Assembly: GCF_000812465.1 (NCBI RefSeq)
Contig: NZ_JWMA01000106.1
Coordinates: 1-64,000 of the forward strand
Length of the DNA: 64,000 bases
Reading direction: 5' to 3'
Origin: Cupriavidus sp. IDO
GTDB lineage: Bacteria > Pseudomonadota > Gammaproteobacteria > Burkholderiales > Burkholderiaceae
Part shown: in pieces, positions 43,430-52,724 of the stretch
Layout: the number at the start of each line of letters is the position of its first letter
Position numbering within the stretch: the first letter of the stretch is position 1
Program-made: the position numbers and the translations under genes
Notes under the pieces: model-generated
The model's input: only the letters and a program-made list of their open reading frames with translations
Database searches by the model: none
Told to the model about the DNA's origin: nothing

Positions 43430-44267
43430 GGCGGAAGTCCAGGGCCTTCCGGCCGGAACACCATGTGTCAAGCAGTTGCGCCGGGGTCTCCGCCTCAGCG
43501 CCAGGCCCCGTGCCAAGGAGCAGAAATGACATGCCCAGCGCGATAGCGCCCATGGCATCGGTCGCCGGATTGTCGCCGATCATCAGTGCCTGCGCCGGTC
43601 TTGCCCGCAAGCGCCGCAGCCCTTCCCGGAACAGGACGGCAGAAGGCTTGCCGATGATGCACTCAGGCCGCACCCCGGCACAGGCTGTCAGCGCAGCCAG
43701 CAGCGTACCGGTTTCCGGTACGCAGGTGCCGTTGTCGCCGGGATGGCTGAGATCGGGATTGGTGACGACCAGCCGGGCGCCGGCGCGCAGCACGTTCACC
43801 GCCAGCGAAAGCTTGCGGTAGTCGAAGCGCGGGTCGCGCGCGAGCAGCACCACGTCAGGGTCTTGCTCCACCAGCCGGCAGCCTGTCCGCTTCGCATAGC
43901 GGCGCAGGGTGGGGCTGCCCAGCAACAGCACGCGCGCATCGGGAAAGGTGCGCCGCAGCCAGTTCACCGTCATTTCGCCGGCGAGCACCAGCTGCGCAGG
44001 CGCCACCGCCAGGCCCATGCGGTGCAGCTTGCGCGACAGGCCAATCGACGTGTCGGTCGAGTTGTTGGACACGATGGCGTAACGGCCCTGCAATGCCTCA
44101 AGCAGTGCGGCCGCACCCGGCAATGCCGCCCCGTTGCGGATCAGCGTGCCGTCGAGGTCGAGGATGTAACGCCATGGCGCGGCGCGCCAGGGTGGCAGCT
44201 TGGGCTCCGGAATGCCGACAACCTCGGCCGCACGTTGGTCGGAAAGACTTTGCCTGGTAGGCGTCAT
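43416..44267 (-). CDS. HAD-superfamily phosphatase, NagD/class IIA type
   Basis: The 283-residue protein has the nucleophile motif ILDLDGTLI (D37, D39), then YAIVSNNST (motif II), GKPS with the motif III Lys, and MIGDNPATDAMGA (motif IV). The order and long C2-type cap fit NagD-like nucleotide or sugar phosphatases. The start may be ATG 44267 or GTG 44279. It faces the RpiR gene and is divergent from a lipoprotein gene. Confidence 0.87.
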   Translation of the reverse strand: MTPTRQSLSDQRAAEVVGIPEPKLPPWRAAPWRYILDLDGTLIRNGAALPGAAALLEALQGRYAIVSNNSTDTSIGLSRKLHRMGLAVAPAQLVLAGEMTVNWLRRTFPDARVLLLGSPTLRRYAKRTGCRLVEQDPDVVLLARDPRFDYRKLSLAVNVLRAGARLVVTNPDLSHPGDNGTCVPETGTLLAALTACAGVRPECIIGKPSAVLFREGLRRLRARPAQALMIGDNPATDAMGAIALGMSFLLLGTGPGAEAETPAQLLDTWCSGRKALDFRLNSA

Positions 44268-44307
44268 GCATGCATCCACGTGTGTTGAACTTTGCTCATT
44301 CTACAAT

Positions 44308-44322
44308 CTCAATTCGATTGAG
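44308..44322. promoter_or_regulatory. inverted repeat between the HAD and lipoprotein genes
   Basis: CTCAAT-TCG-ATTGAG has 6-bp arms around three bases and lies in an AT-rich gap that also has repeated TGCTCATT/GAGCATTGTTCATT elements. It could be a shared operator for the two divergent genes. Confidence 0.35.
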
Positions 44323-44400
44323 CATTGTTCATTTAACTGTCATGTGGCATGACTAGGATTCGTGTTGCTCCACCCCCAACCATGCGACACGGAACCCACC

Positions 44401-44586
44401 ATGAAAACTCTGCGCACAAGATGTCTGGCTGCCATGGCCGGCGTTGTGATGACCATCGCGCTCGCCGGCTGTGGCGGCGGCGAGGACTCCGCCTCCACGG
44501 GAACGCAAGAGCAGTTGGCATCGGCGCAAGCGAATGCCAATGCGAATGCTAAAAAGCCGGCGGACTCGCTGCACTGCGCCCCCTGA
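44401..44586 (+). CDS. small lipoprotein
   Basis: The 61-residue product has a clear lipoprotein signal: KTLRTRC, a hydrophobic core and lipobox LAGC at about 21-24. A 38-residue mature tail rich in Ala, Asn and Gln (QANANANAKK) follows. No known family is recognisable. It starts with GGAA nearby and ends 45 bases before a Tat-exported phospholipase C gene, so it may be co-transcribed and act as an envelope partner. Confidence 0.7.
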   Translation: MKTLRTRCLAAMAGVVMTIALAGCGGGEDSASTGTQEQLASAQANANANAKKPADSLHCAP

Positions 44587-44631
44587 TACCCCGCCTGTCT
44601 CTCCCTTCGCCACCGCCCACAGGTCAGCCAC

Positions 44632-46782
44632 ATGAAATCCAACGACAGACGTAATTTCCTCCGCACCGCCACCCAGGCGGTCGGCGCCGCCGCCGCGCTC
44701 ACGGTGCTGCCGCCCAGCATCCGCCGCGCGCTCGCCGTGCCCGCCGCGGTAGAGACCGGCACCATCAAGGACGTCAAGCACATCGTCATCCTGATGCAGG
44801 AGAACCGTGCCTTCAATCACTACTTCGGCACCATGAGCGGGGTACGCGGCTTCGGCGACCGCTTCCCGATTCCGCTCGAAAGCGGCAAACCCGTCTGGTA
44901 CCAGTCGGATGGCACCAAGGAGATCCCGCCGTTCCACCTGGACAAGCAGACCATGAACGCGCTGCTGATGCCGAGCACGCCGCACTCTTACTCGGATGCG
45001 CAGGCTGCCTGGAACCAGGGCAAGTTCGGCATGTGGCCCAAGTACAAGAAGCCGTACTCGATGGGCTACTACAAGCGTGAGGACATTCCCTTCCAGTTTG
45101 CGCTGGCCGAAGCCTTCACGATCTGCGACGCCTATCACTGCTCGATCACCACCGGCACGGACCCCAACCGCATCGTTTTCTTCTCGGGTTCCAACTTCAA
45201 TCCGGACCTGCGCGCGAGCGGCATCAACTGCACCGATACAGACTCCGAGCCGAACAACCTGCGCTGCTGGATCAAGGGCGCGCTGCCGACGCCGGGGTAC
45301 ACCTATGCCGGCTCGTCCTTCCGCTGGCCAACGATTCCCGATGTCCTGCAAAAGGCCGGGATCAGCTGGCGCATCTACCAGAACCCGAACGACAACTGGA
45401 CTGGCGCGATGCACGGTGGCCTGGCGTTCGACAGTTTCCGCTCGGCGCAGCCAGACTCGCCGATGTACAAGCAGGGCATGAGCCTGTGGACCATCGAGGA
45501 CCTGCAGCGCGACGTGAAGAACGACACGCTGCCCGAGGTCGTGTGGGTGCTGCCCACGCAGCTGCAGTCGGAACACCCGGGCGCACCGTCAAGCCCGCAG
45601 CACGGCGGCAACTTCACCGCCCAGGTGCTGAACGCACTGACGTCGAACCCGGACGTCTGGAGCAAGACCGTGTTCTTCCAGACCTTCGACGAAAACGACG
45701 GGCTGTTCGATCACGTGCCCCCGCCCGCCGTGCCCTCCTACAACGTGGACGGCACGCTTGCAGGCAAATCCACGCTGCCGCTGGAGGGCGAGTACTTCTC
45801 CGATCCGGCACGCAAGTACCTGCACCCCGAGGACACCATCAGTGGCAGCGTGCGCCCGTGGGGGTTGGGACCGCGCGTGCCAATGTACGTGGTATCGCCA
45901 TGGAGCAAGGGCGGCTGGGTGAATTCGCAGACGTTCGACCATACCTCGGTGGGGCGCTTCCTCGAACAGCGCTTCGGCATCACCATTCCCGGCATCAGCC
46001 CATGGCACCGCGCCGTCTCTGGCGACCTCACCTCGGCTTTCGACTTCGCCACGCCTGACGACCCGAAGTTCCCGGCGCTGCCGGACACCAGCGACTACGC
46101 GACCATCGAAGCCCAGCAGAAATCCATGCCGGCGCCGATGCCGCCCGCCACGCCGCAGCCGCTGTTCCAGGAGAGCGGAACCCGCTTCTCGCGCGCCCTG
46201 CCCTACGAGCTGCACACCAGCGCGCGCGTCGACAGTGCCGGCCGCAGCGTGACGCTGCTGTTCGCCAACAGCGGCGCGCAGGGCGCGGTGTTCCACGTCT
46301 ACGACAAGCTGCACCTGGACCGCATTCCGCGGCGCTACACCGTGGAAGCGGACAAGTCCTTGTCGGACACGTGGGATGTCGTCGCGGACAACGGCAAGTA
46401 CGACCTGTGGGTGCTCGGGCCGAATGGCTTCGTCCGGCATTTCGCCGGGACCGTGGCCGGCAGCGGTGCGCAGCCCGAGTGCCAGGTCTGCTACGACCCG
46501 CAGAACGGACAGTTGTACCTGCACATGCGCAACAGCGGCAACGCGGCATGCGCCGTGACCGTGAAGGCCAACGCATATCGGAACGACGGGCCATGGACGC
46601 TGACCGTACCCGCGGGCGGCGAGGTCGTGGAGGAGCGCTGGTCGCTGGAGAGGAGTGCCAGATGGTACGACTTCAGCATCGAGCGCGCGGACGACGCGAG
46701 CTACCTGCGGCGCTTCGCCGGCCGTCTTGAAACCGGCAAGGACAGCGTCAGCGATCCGGCCATGGCCATGCCAGGAGCCTGA
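44632..46782 (+). CDS. phosphocholine-specific phospholipase C (Tat-exported)
   Basis: The 716-residue protein has a twin-arginine signal (RRNFLRTATQAVGAAAAL). A phosphoesterase domain (about 45-490) follows, with MQENRAFNHYFGTMSGVRGFGDR, GTDPNRIVFFSGSN and TFDENDGLFDHVPPP. Two C-terminal DUF756 beta domains complete it. This is the layout of Pseudomonas PlcH/PlcN. It should release phosphocholine from phosphatidylcholine or sphingomyelin outside the cell. No plcR chaperone gene is visible. Confidence 0.92.
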   Translation: MKSNDRRNFLRTATQAVGAAAALTVLPPSIRRALAVPAAVETGTIKDVKHIVILMQENRAFNHYFGTMSGVRGFGDRFPIPLESGKPVWYQSDGTKEIPPFHLDKQTMNALLMPSTPHSYSDAQAAWNQGKFGMWPKYKKPYSMGYYKREDIPFQFALAEAFTICDAYHCSITTGTDPNRIVFFSGSNFNPDLRASGINCTDTDSEPNNLRCWIKGALPTPGYTYAGSSFRWPTIPDVLQKAGISWRIYQNPNDNWTGAMHGGLAFDSFRSAQPDSPMYKQGMSLWTIEDLQRDVKNDTLPEVVWVLPTQLQSEHPGAPSSPQHGGNFTAQVLNALTSNPDVWSKTVFFQTFDENDGLFDHVPPPAVPSYNVDGTLAGKSTLPLEGEYFSDPARKYLHPEDTISGSVRPWGLGPRVPMYVVSPWSKGGWVNSQTFDHTSVGRFLEQRFGITIPGISPWHRAVSGDLTSAFDFATPDDPKFPALPDTSDYATIEAQQKSMPAPMPPATPQPLFQESGTRFSRALPYELHTSARVDSAGRSVTLLFANSGAQGAVFHVYDKLHLDRIPRRYTVEADKSLSDTWDVVADNGKYDLWVLGPNGFVRHFAGTVAGSGAQPECQVCYDPQNGQLYLHMRNSGNAACAVTVKANAYRNDGPWTLTVPAGGEVVEERWSLERSARWYDFSIERADDASYLRRFAGRLETGKDSVSDPAMAMPGA

Positions 46783-46819
46783 CCGCTGTCGCTTAGCGCA
46801 CGCTTGAATGACTGGGCGG

Positions 46820-46843
46820 GTGGCCTGCACGGATGCAGGCCAC
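46820..46843 (+). terminator. hairpin after the phospholipase C gene
   Basis: A 10-bp perfect stem (GTGGCCTGCA/TGCAGGCCAC) encloses the four-base loop CGGA, 37 bases after the stop. The T-rich tail is poor (TTCGCATT), so it is either a weak intrinsic terminator or a 3'-end stabiliser. Confidence 0.55.
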
Positions 46844-46904
46844 TTCGCATTCGCCGCCATCGAAGGCGGCCATACCGCCTACCACGGGGAAGAACCCTAA
46901 CATC

Positions 46905-46961
46905 ATGAACCGCAAATGCCGCATCAGCGCCCTCACCTACACACTGGCGCGCAGCCTGTAA
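46905..46961 (+). CDS. possible 18-residue peptide
   Basis: ATG to TAA encodes MNRKCRISALTYTLARSL, with GGGGAAG 11 bases upstream and a 6-bp hairpin (CTCGCG-TAAC-CGCGAG, 46967-46982) just after the stop. It is basic and amphipathic. There is no downstream plus-strand gene for which it could be a leader. Coding is unproven. Confidence 0.2.
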   Translation: MNRKCRISALTYTLARSL

Positions 46962-47007
46962 CGATTCTCGCGTAACCGCGAGCCTGCACGCCGCATGGCT
47001 TCGTGCC

Positions 47008-47997
47008 TCAGGCACGTGCACGCCGGACCGCGCTGGCCGCCAGCAGCACCGTCAGCCCCACCGCTAACAACGGGCCTGCACTGTCTGCAGCGACGGCGTG
47101 CATTGCCTCCATCTCCCACGAAGCCATCACCCAGGCCACCACGCCGATGGCCAGCCAGCGGTCATCCACAACCAGTCCCATCACTTCCTCGGCCACCATC
47201 GCGAGGCGACCCCGCGCGCGCGGACGTGTGCCGGCGGCTGCATTCGGCAGCGCCGGACCGGTCTTGCGCAGACGCCTGCAGAGCTGAACCATTGCCAGCG
47301 CAACGACGACAAAGACGCCGATCAGTGCCAGGATTGCCCAGTCTTCACCCGGCCACGACAGGCCGATGCCCTCGCCTGCCCAGAAGGTGCCGAAAGCAGC
47401 GAGCATCACACCGACGCCGAACTTGAGGGAATTTTCCGGGACATTCGCCAGAGGTCGATGCAGCCACACGCCGAGCGCCACCACCACAAGCAACGCAAGG
47501 CCAGCACCAATGGACGCGGGAAGGATCAGGCGCCCGCTCGCGCCAATCGCAATGACGATGAACACCACCTCAATCCCTTCGAGCATCACGATCTTGAAGG
47601 CGGTCGCGAATGCCACCGCATCGATCGCCCTGCCGGATGGTCCCGCTTTCCGGCGCAAGGCTTCGGTTTGCGCGGTGAACGCCTGACCTTCATCGTGCAT
47701 CGGCAAGATGCCCGCCGCCCGCAGCACCGCCTTGCGCAACCAGCGCATGCCGAACAGCAGCAATAGTGTGCCAACCACCAGTTGCGCCACCGGCAGCGGA
47801 ATCCTGGCGAGCGCGGGGCCGGCTACTGCAACCAATAGCATCAGGGCGCCCAGCGAAGCTGCAGTCCCCAGCAGCGCCGAGCGCCAACCGCGGACGGCGC
47901 CAACCGCCAGCACGATGGTGAGTGCCTCCACGAACTCGACCAGCGAGGCCATGAATGCTGCAAGTATCGAAGGTCCTGCCGAAGTCAACTCATGCAT
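47008..47997 (-). CDS. COG4280-type multi-span membrane protein
   Basis: The 329-residue protein has about eight spans and resembles the uncharacterised COG4280 family. Two acidic motifs repeat: E21-x-x-E24 in VEFVEALTIVLAVG and E140-x-x-E143 in LEGIEVVFIVIAIG. This suggests a duplicated transporter core with paired glutamates in the membrane, as in cation exchangers. The start at 47997 has GGAG six bases upstream; the longer frame to 48183 is rejected. It is divergent from the RND operon. Substrate unknown. Confidence 0.75.
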   Translation of the reverse strand: MHELTSAGPSILAAFMASLVEFVEALTIVLAVGAVRGWRSALLGTAASLGALMLLVAVAGPALARIPLPVAQLVVGTLLLLFGMRWLRKAVLRAAGILPMHDEGQAFTAQTEALRRKAGPSGRAIDAVAFATAFKIVMLEGIEVVFIVIAIGASGRLILPASIGAGLALLVVVALGVWLHRPLANVPENSLKFGVGVMLAAFGTFWAGEGIGLSWPGEDWAILALIGVFVVVALAMVQLCRRLRKTGPALPNAAAGTRPRARGRLAMVAEEVMGLVVDDRWLAIGVVAWVMASWEMEAMHAVAADSAGPLLAVGLTVLLAASAVRRARA

Positions 47998-48317
47998 GTC
48001 CCGCTCCAGTTCTTCAGGGTGACAGGCTTCGCTCGCTGGCGTGCGGTGCCCTCCAGCGAAGCAATTCCAGACAGAAGGCCGCATTTTTTTGCGGTGGTGC
48101 TGCGCCGGGACGCGCTCCGGCCGGCTTCCCTCGCATGCGACGGCGCCGATTCTAGTCAGTGCGGGGGCGTGCAAAGCTGTCAATTCGATTACGGATTTGT
48201 CATTCGCCCTTTTTCCCGGACATTAACAACTGTTAATGAACCGCCAACCCAGCCTTAATTCGCGATCGCGCAGAGTGCAACCACCCGCTCTTCACAAACT
48301 ACTGGGATGGAGCCTTG
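47998..48317. other. 320-base divergent gap between the COG4280 and RND genes
   Basis: It contains an 18-base palindrome (48221-48238), a CGCGATCGCG motif near 48262-48273, and a CCGCA-T7-GCGG sequence at about 48078-48095. I see no ORF with coding character. The region 48180-48260 is AT-richer and is the likely promoter area of the efflux operon. Confidence 0.4.
48221..48238. promoter_or_regulatory. palindromic operator upstream of the RND efflux operon
   Basis: CATTAACA-AC-TGTTAATG has perfect 8-bp arms and lies 80 bases before the adaptor ATG. It is a good candidate site for the response regulator encoded at the operon's end or for another repressor. Confidence 0.5.
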
Positions 48318-49544
48318 ATGCATTCGCACAAAACACTTCGGCGCAGTGCCTGCCTGGCAGTCACGCTGGCAGTCCTCGCGCTCGCGGGCTGCGGTCCCGC
48401 AAAGCAAGCGAGTCCAAAGTCGGCGACTCCGGAAGTCACGGTGGTCACCGCCAAGCGGACCAGCGTCCCGGTCTCGGTGGAACTCCCTGGCCGCACCTCC
48501 GCCTATCTCATTGCACAGGTCCGAGCCCGTGTTGACGGCATCGTGCAAAAGCGCAGCTTCCAGGAAGGCGCGGACGTCAAGGCGAACCAAGCGCTCTACC
48601 AGATCGATCCGGCCCAGTATCGCGCCGCTCTGAACAGCGCAGAAGCGACGTTGCAAAAAGCGGAAGCGAACCTGGCCATGACGACCGCGCAGGCGGATCG
48701 CTACAAGGTGCTCATTACCGGCAACGCCGTCAGCAAACAGGCTTACGACAACGCGGTTGCTGCCCAGAAGCAGGCCGCCGCCGATGTCGCCGCCGGCAAG
48801 GCCGCAGTGGAGATGGCAAGGCTCAACCTGGGATATACCGACGTCGTATCGCCCATTGCCGGTCGCAGCGGCATTTCGCAGGTCACCCAGGGCGCCTATG
48901 TGCAAGGCAGCGCGGCAACGCTGCTGACCACGATCCAGCAGATCGATCCGATCTACGTAGACCTCAACCAGGCAAGCGTCGCTGGCTTGCAGCTTCGGCG
49001 CGACGTCGCCAGCGGACAGGTAAAGCTGCACGGCCTGGACCAGGCCAGGGTGACGCTCACGCTGGAGGACGGTACGCAGTATCCGCTGGCCGGCAAGCTC
49101 GAGTTCAGCGGCATTACGGTCGATCCGGCCACCGGCTCGGTGACAGTGCGCGCGGTATTCCCGAATCCGAACAATGTCCTGCTCCCCGGCATGTTCGTGC
49201 GCGCCCGCCTCGAGCAAGGTGTGAATGACAACGCGTTCCTGGTGCCGGTCCCGAGCGTCGGTCATAACCCGCAGGGGCAGGCAACCGCGCTGGTTGTCGG
49301 CCCTGACAACAAGGTTGTCCAACGCACGATCCAGGCACAAAGCACGCTCGGCGACAAGTGGATTGTCACCGGTGGCCTGAATGATGGCGAACGGATCATC
49401 GTGGCCGGCGGCCAGAAAGTGCAACCCGGGATGCTGGTGCAGGCAGTCGACGCGCAAGCTCAGACCGCGCAGGCCGCGGCAAATGCGAGTACCGGCGGCG
49501 CGTCTGCAACACGCCAGAGTCCTGTGCTCGCGCGGGCAAGATAA
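48318..49544 (+). CDS. RND efflux periplasmic adaptor (MexA/AcrA family lipoprotein)
   Basis: The 408-residue membrane-fusion protein has lipobox LALAGC near residue 24. The biotinyl-lipoyl-like domain follows ([35 protein letters not shown]), then a coiled-coil hairpin (about 95-165), and [12 protein letters not shown] with beta-barrel parts. It links the inner-membrane pump to the outer-membrane channel. The start at 48318 has GGAG; an upstream TTG is ignored. First gene of a three-gene efflux operon. Confidence 0.93.
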   Translation: MHSHKTLRRSACLAVTLAVLALAGCGPAKQASPKSATPEVTVVTAKRTSVPVSVELPGRTSAYLIAQVRARVDGIVQKRSFQEGADVKANQALYQIDPAQYRAALNSAEATLQKAEANLAMTTAQADRYKVLITGNAVSKQAYDNAVAAQKQAAADVAAGKAAVEMARLNLGYTDVVSPIAGRSGISQVTQGAYVQGSAATLLTTIQQIDPIYVDLNQASVAGLQLRRDVASGQVKLHGLDQARVTLTLEDGTQYPLAGKLEFSGITVDPATGSVTVRAVFPNPNNVLLPGMFVRARLEQGVNDNAFLVPVPSVGHNPQGQATALVVGPDNKVVQRTIQAQSTLGDKWIVTGGLNDGERIIVAGGQKVQPGMLVQAVDAQAQTAQAAANASTGGASATRQSPVLARAR

Positions 49545-49558
49545 CGGCGGAACCAGAC

Positions 49559-52500
49559 ATGGCACGATTCTTCATCGACCGCCCCATCTTCGCGATCGTC
49601 CTCTCCCTGCTCATTATGCTGGCGGGAGGACTGGCCATCCAGTCCCTGCCGATCGAGCAGTTTCCGCCAGTGGCGCCGCCGTCGGTCCAGATCAGCACCA
49701 CGTATCCGGGCGCTTCCGCGACGACCGTGCAAAACACGGTCGTCCAGGTGATCGAACAGCAGATGAGCGGGATCGATAACCTGCTCTATATGTCCTCGTC
49801 CAGCGACGATACCGGCCAGTCGACCACGACGCTCACGTTCGCCAGCGGCACCGACCCGAACATCGCCCAGGTGCAGGTGCAGAACAAGCTGCAGCTGGCT
49901 GTGCCGTTGCTGCCGGCCCAGGTCCAGCAGTCGGGTGTGCGCGTCACCAAGTCGACCAACGCCTTCCTGATGGTGATCGGCTTTGTGTCGGCTGACCACA
50001 GCATGAACAAATTCGACATCGCCAACTACGTGGTCTCGAATGTCCAGGATCCGATCAGCCGGATCAATGGCGTCGGCAACATGAACGTGTTCGGTACGCA
50101 GTACGCGATGCGGATCTGGCTCGACCCGAACAAGCTCAACAGCTACGCCCTCACCCCGAATGACATCACTGCGGCGCTGCAAAGCCAGAATGTGCAGATC
50201 TCCGGCGGCCAGCTCGGCGGAACGCCGGCCGTGCAGGGCCAGCAGCTGAGCGCAACCATCACTGAAGCGACGCTGCTGCGCACGAGCGAGGACTTCGGCA
50301 AGATACTGCTGAAGGTGCTGCCTGACGGTTCGCAGGTAAGGTTGCGTGACGTCGCCCGCATCAATCTCGGTGCGGAGAGCTTCAATGTCGACAACAAGTA
50401 CAGTGGCCAGCCCGCCTCCGGCATTGGCATCCAGCTCGCGCCGGGCGGCAACGCGCTGGTCACCGCCGCCGCGATACGCGCCCGCATCAAGGAGCTGGAA
50501 CCGTATTTCCCGCATGGGCTGAAGGTGGTCTACCCGAACGACGTCACGCCCTTCGTCAAGATCTCGATCGAAGAAGTGATCAAGACCCTGCTGGAAGGCA
50601 TCGTCCTGGTGTTCCTGGTGATGTACCTGTTCCTGCAAAACTTCCGCGCCACGCTGATTCCCTCGATCACGGTGCCGGTGGTCTTGCTGGGAACGTTCGG
50701 CGTGATGTCGGCGCTTGGCTTCACCATCAATACGCTGTCAATGTTCGGCCTGGTGCTGGCCATCGGCCTGCTGGTGGACGATGCCATCGTGGTGGTCGAG
50801 AACGTCGAGCGCGTGATGCACGAAGAAGGACTGTCCCCGCTTGAGGCGACCCGCAAGGCGATGGGGCAGATCAGCAGTGCGCTGATCGGCGTGGCGATGG
50901 TGCTATGCGCCGTGTTCGTGCCGGTGGCGTTCTCCAGCGGGACGGTCGGCGGGATCTACCGCCAGTTCTCGCTCACGATCGTTTCATCGATGCTGCTGTC
51001 GGTGTTCGTTGCGCTCTCGCTCACGCCCGCCTTGTGCGCCACGCTCCTGAAGCCGCCGCGCGAGGATCATAGCGAGAAGAAGGGATTCTTTGGCTGGTTC
51101 AACCGCACCTTCGACAAGGGCCGGGACAAGTATGTGCATGGGGTACGGCACGTCGCGGCCCGCTCTGGACGCTGGCTGATCATCTACGCGGCGATCGTGG
51201 CTGCCGTGGGCATCATGTTTGTCAAGCTGCCGACCTCGTTCCTGCCGAACGAGGACCAGGGCTTCATGTTCGTGCAGGTCCAGACACCGCCGGGTGCCAC
51301 GCAAGCGCGCACCGGCGCGGTACTCGACGAGGTCAGCAATTACCTGCTCAAGGACGAAGCGGCGATGGTCGACGCCACCTTCATGGTAAATGGCTTCAAC
51401 AATGCCGGCCGCGGCCAGAGCCAGGGCCAGTTGTTCGTCCGCTTCAAGGACTGGAGCCAGCGGAACAGTCCCGACCTGTCCGCCAAGGCCCTTTCCGAGC
51501 GCATCATCAAGCGCTATGCCGCCTACAAGGATGCCGTCATTTTTCCCGTCAGCCCACCGCCGATCCGGGGCCTCGGCGTTGCTGCCGGCTTTGACTTCGA
51601 GCTCGAGGACCGCGGCGGGCTCGGTCATGAGGCGCTGGCCAGGGCGCGCGACCAGCTCCTCGCGCTGGCCAGGCAGGATCCGGATCTTGCACAGGTGCGC
51701 TTCAACGGGCAACAGGACAACCCCACTTTCAAGGTCAATATCGATCGCGAGAAAGCCGCCGCGCTCGGCGTCAGCCTCAGCGACGTCGACCAGACCTTCT
51801 CGACTGCCTGGGGCTCGCGCTATGTCAACAATTTCCTCGATACCGACGGACGCATCAAGAAGGTATATGTGCAGGCCGATGCGCCATATCGCATGAATCC
51901 CGACGACATCAATCTGCTCTATGTGCGCAACAGCGTCGGCACCATGGTGCCCTTCTCCGCCTTCGCGACGTCTGCATGGACCTACGGTCCGCCCGTCCTG
52001 CAGCGCTATAACGGCGTCGAAGCCATGGAGATCCAGGGCCAGTCTACGCCGGGCAAGAGCTCCGGACAGGCAATGCTGGCGATGGAGCGGCTGGCGAAGC
52101 AACTTCCCCCGGGTATCGCCTTCGAGTGGACGGGTACTTCGCTGGAGCAGCAGCAATCGAGCTCGCAGGCTCCCCTGCTGTACGGGTTGTCGATCCTGGT
52201 GGTATTCCTGAGCCTGGCCGCCTTGTATGAGAGCTGGTCGATCCCGGTCTCCGTCATCATGGTGGTGCCGCTCGGCATCCTGGGCGCGCTCGGTGCAACG
52301 TCATTGATGGGCCTGTCCAACGATGTGTACTTCCAGGTCGGGCTGCTCACCACTATCGGCCTGTCGGCAAAGAACGCCATCCTTGTCGTCGAATTTGCGC
52401 GCGAGCGTCACGCCCAGGGCCTCACAGCGCTCCAGGCGGCGATTGAATCGGCACACATGCGCATGCGGCCGATCGTGATGACCTCCATGGCGTTCATGCT

Positions 52501-52723
52501 TGGCGTGCTGCCGCTCGCACTGGCACGTGGAGCCGGCTCCGCCAGCCAGAACGCGATCGGCACCGGGGTGATAGGCGGGATGTTGACCGCCACCTTTGTT
52601 GCCACGTTCCTGATCCCGATGTTTTATGTCGTGGTCAGCAACAAGCTTGGCAAACAGAAGAAGCCGGCCGAGCCGGCAGCACCCGCGATGGCAGCGGCTG
52701 ACCACAGCACCGGAGGACACTGA
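49559..52723 (+). CDS. RND multidrug efflux transporter (HAE1 family, MexB/AcrB type)
   Basis: The 1054-residue proton-driven pump has 12 spans and two large periplasmic loops. It begins [21 protein letters not shown]. The proton-relay aspartates D407 and D408 are in [18 protein letters not shown]. The late [16 protein letters not shown] is an HAE1 signature. It exports hydrophobic or amphiphilic compounds, not metal ions. It lies 14 bases after the adaptor gene and one base before the channel gene. Confidence 0.95.
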   Translation: MARFFIDRPIFAIVLSLLIMLAGGLAIQSLPIEQFPPVAPPSVQISTTYPGASATTVQNTVVQVIEQQMSGIDNLLYMSSSSDDTGQSTTTLTFASGTDPNIAQVQVQNKLQLAVPLLPAQVQQSGVRVTKSTNAFLMVIGFVSADHSMNKFDIANYVVSNVQDPISRINGVGNMNVFGTQYAMRIWLDPNKLNSYALTPNDITAALQSQNVQISGGQLGGTPAVQGQQLSATITEATLLRTSEDFGKILLKVLPDGSQVRLRDVARINLGAESFNVDNKYSGQPASGIGIQLAPGGNALVTAAAIRARIKELEPYFPHGLKVVYPNDVTPFVKISIEEVIKTLLEGIVLVFLVMYLFLQNFRATLIPSITVPVVLLGTFGVMSALGFTINTLSMFGLVLAIGLLVDDAIVVVENVERVMHEEGLSPLEATRKAMGQISSALIGVAMVLCAVFVPVAFSSGTVGGIYRQFSLTIVSSMLLSVFVALSLTPALCATLLKPPREDHSEKKGFFGWFNRTFDKGRDKYVHGVRHVAARSGRWLIIYAAIVAAVGIMFVKLPTSFLPNEDQGFMFVQVQTPPGATQARTGAVLDEVSNYLLKDEAAMVDATFMVNGFNNAGRGQSQGQLFVRFKDWSQRNSPDLSAKALSERIIKRYAAYKDAVIFPVSPPPIRGLGVAAGFDFELEDRGGLGHEALARARDQLLALARQDPDLAQVRFNGQQDNPTFKVNIDREKAAALGVSLSDVDQTFSTAWGSRYVNNFLDTDGRIKKVYVQADAPYRMNPDDINLLYVRNSVGTMVPFSAFATSAWTYGPPVLQRYNGVEAMEIQGQSTPGKSSGQAMLAMERLAKQLPPGIAFEWTGTSLEQQQSSSQAPLLYGLSILVVFLSLAALYESWSIPVSVIMVVPLGILGALGATSLMGLSNDVYFQVGLLTTIGLSAKNAILVVEFARERHAQGLTALQAAIESAHMRMRPIVMTSMAFMLGVLPLALARGAGSASQNAIGTGVIGGMLTATFVATFLIPMFYVVVSNKLGKQKKPAEPAAPAMAAADHSTGGH

Positions 52724-52724
52724 C

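Noticed and set aside
48315-48317. TTG start for the RND adaptor
   Set aside because: The ATG directly after it has a correctly spaced GGAG and gives a standard lipoprotein signal.
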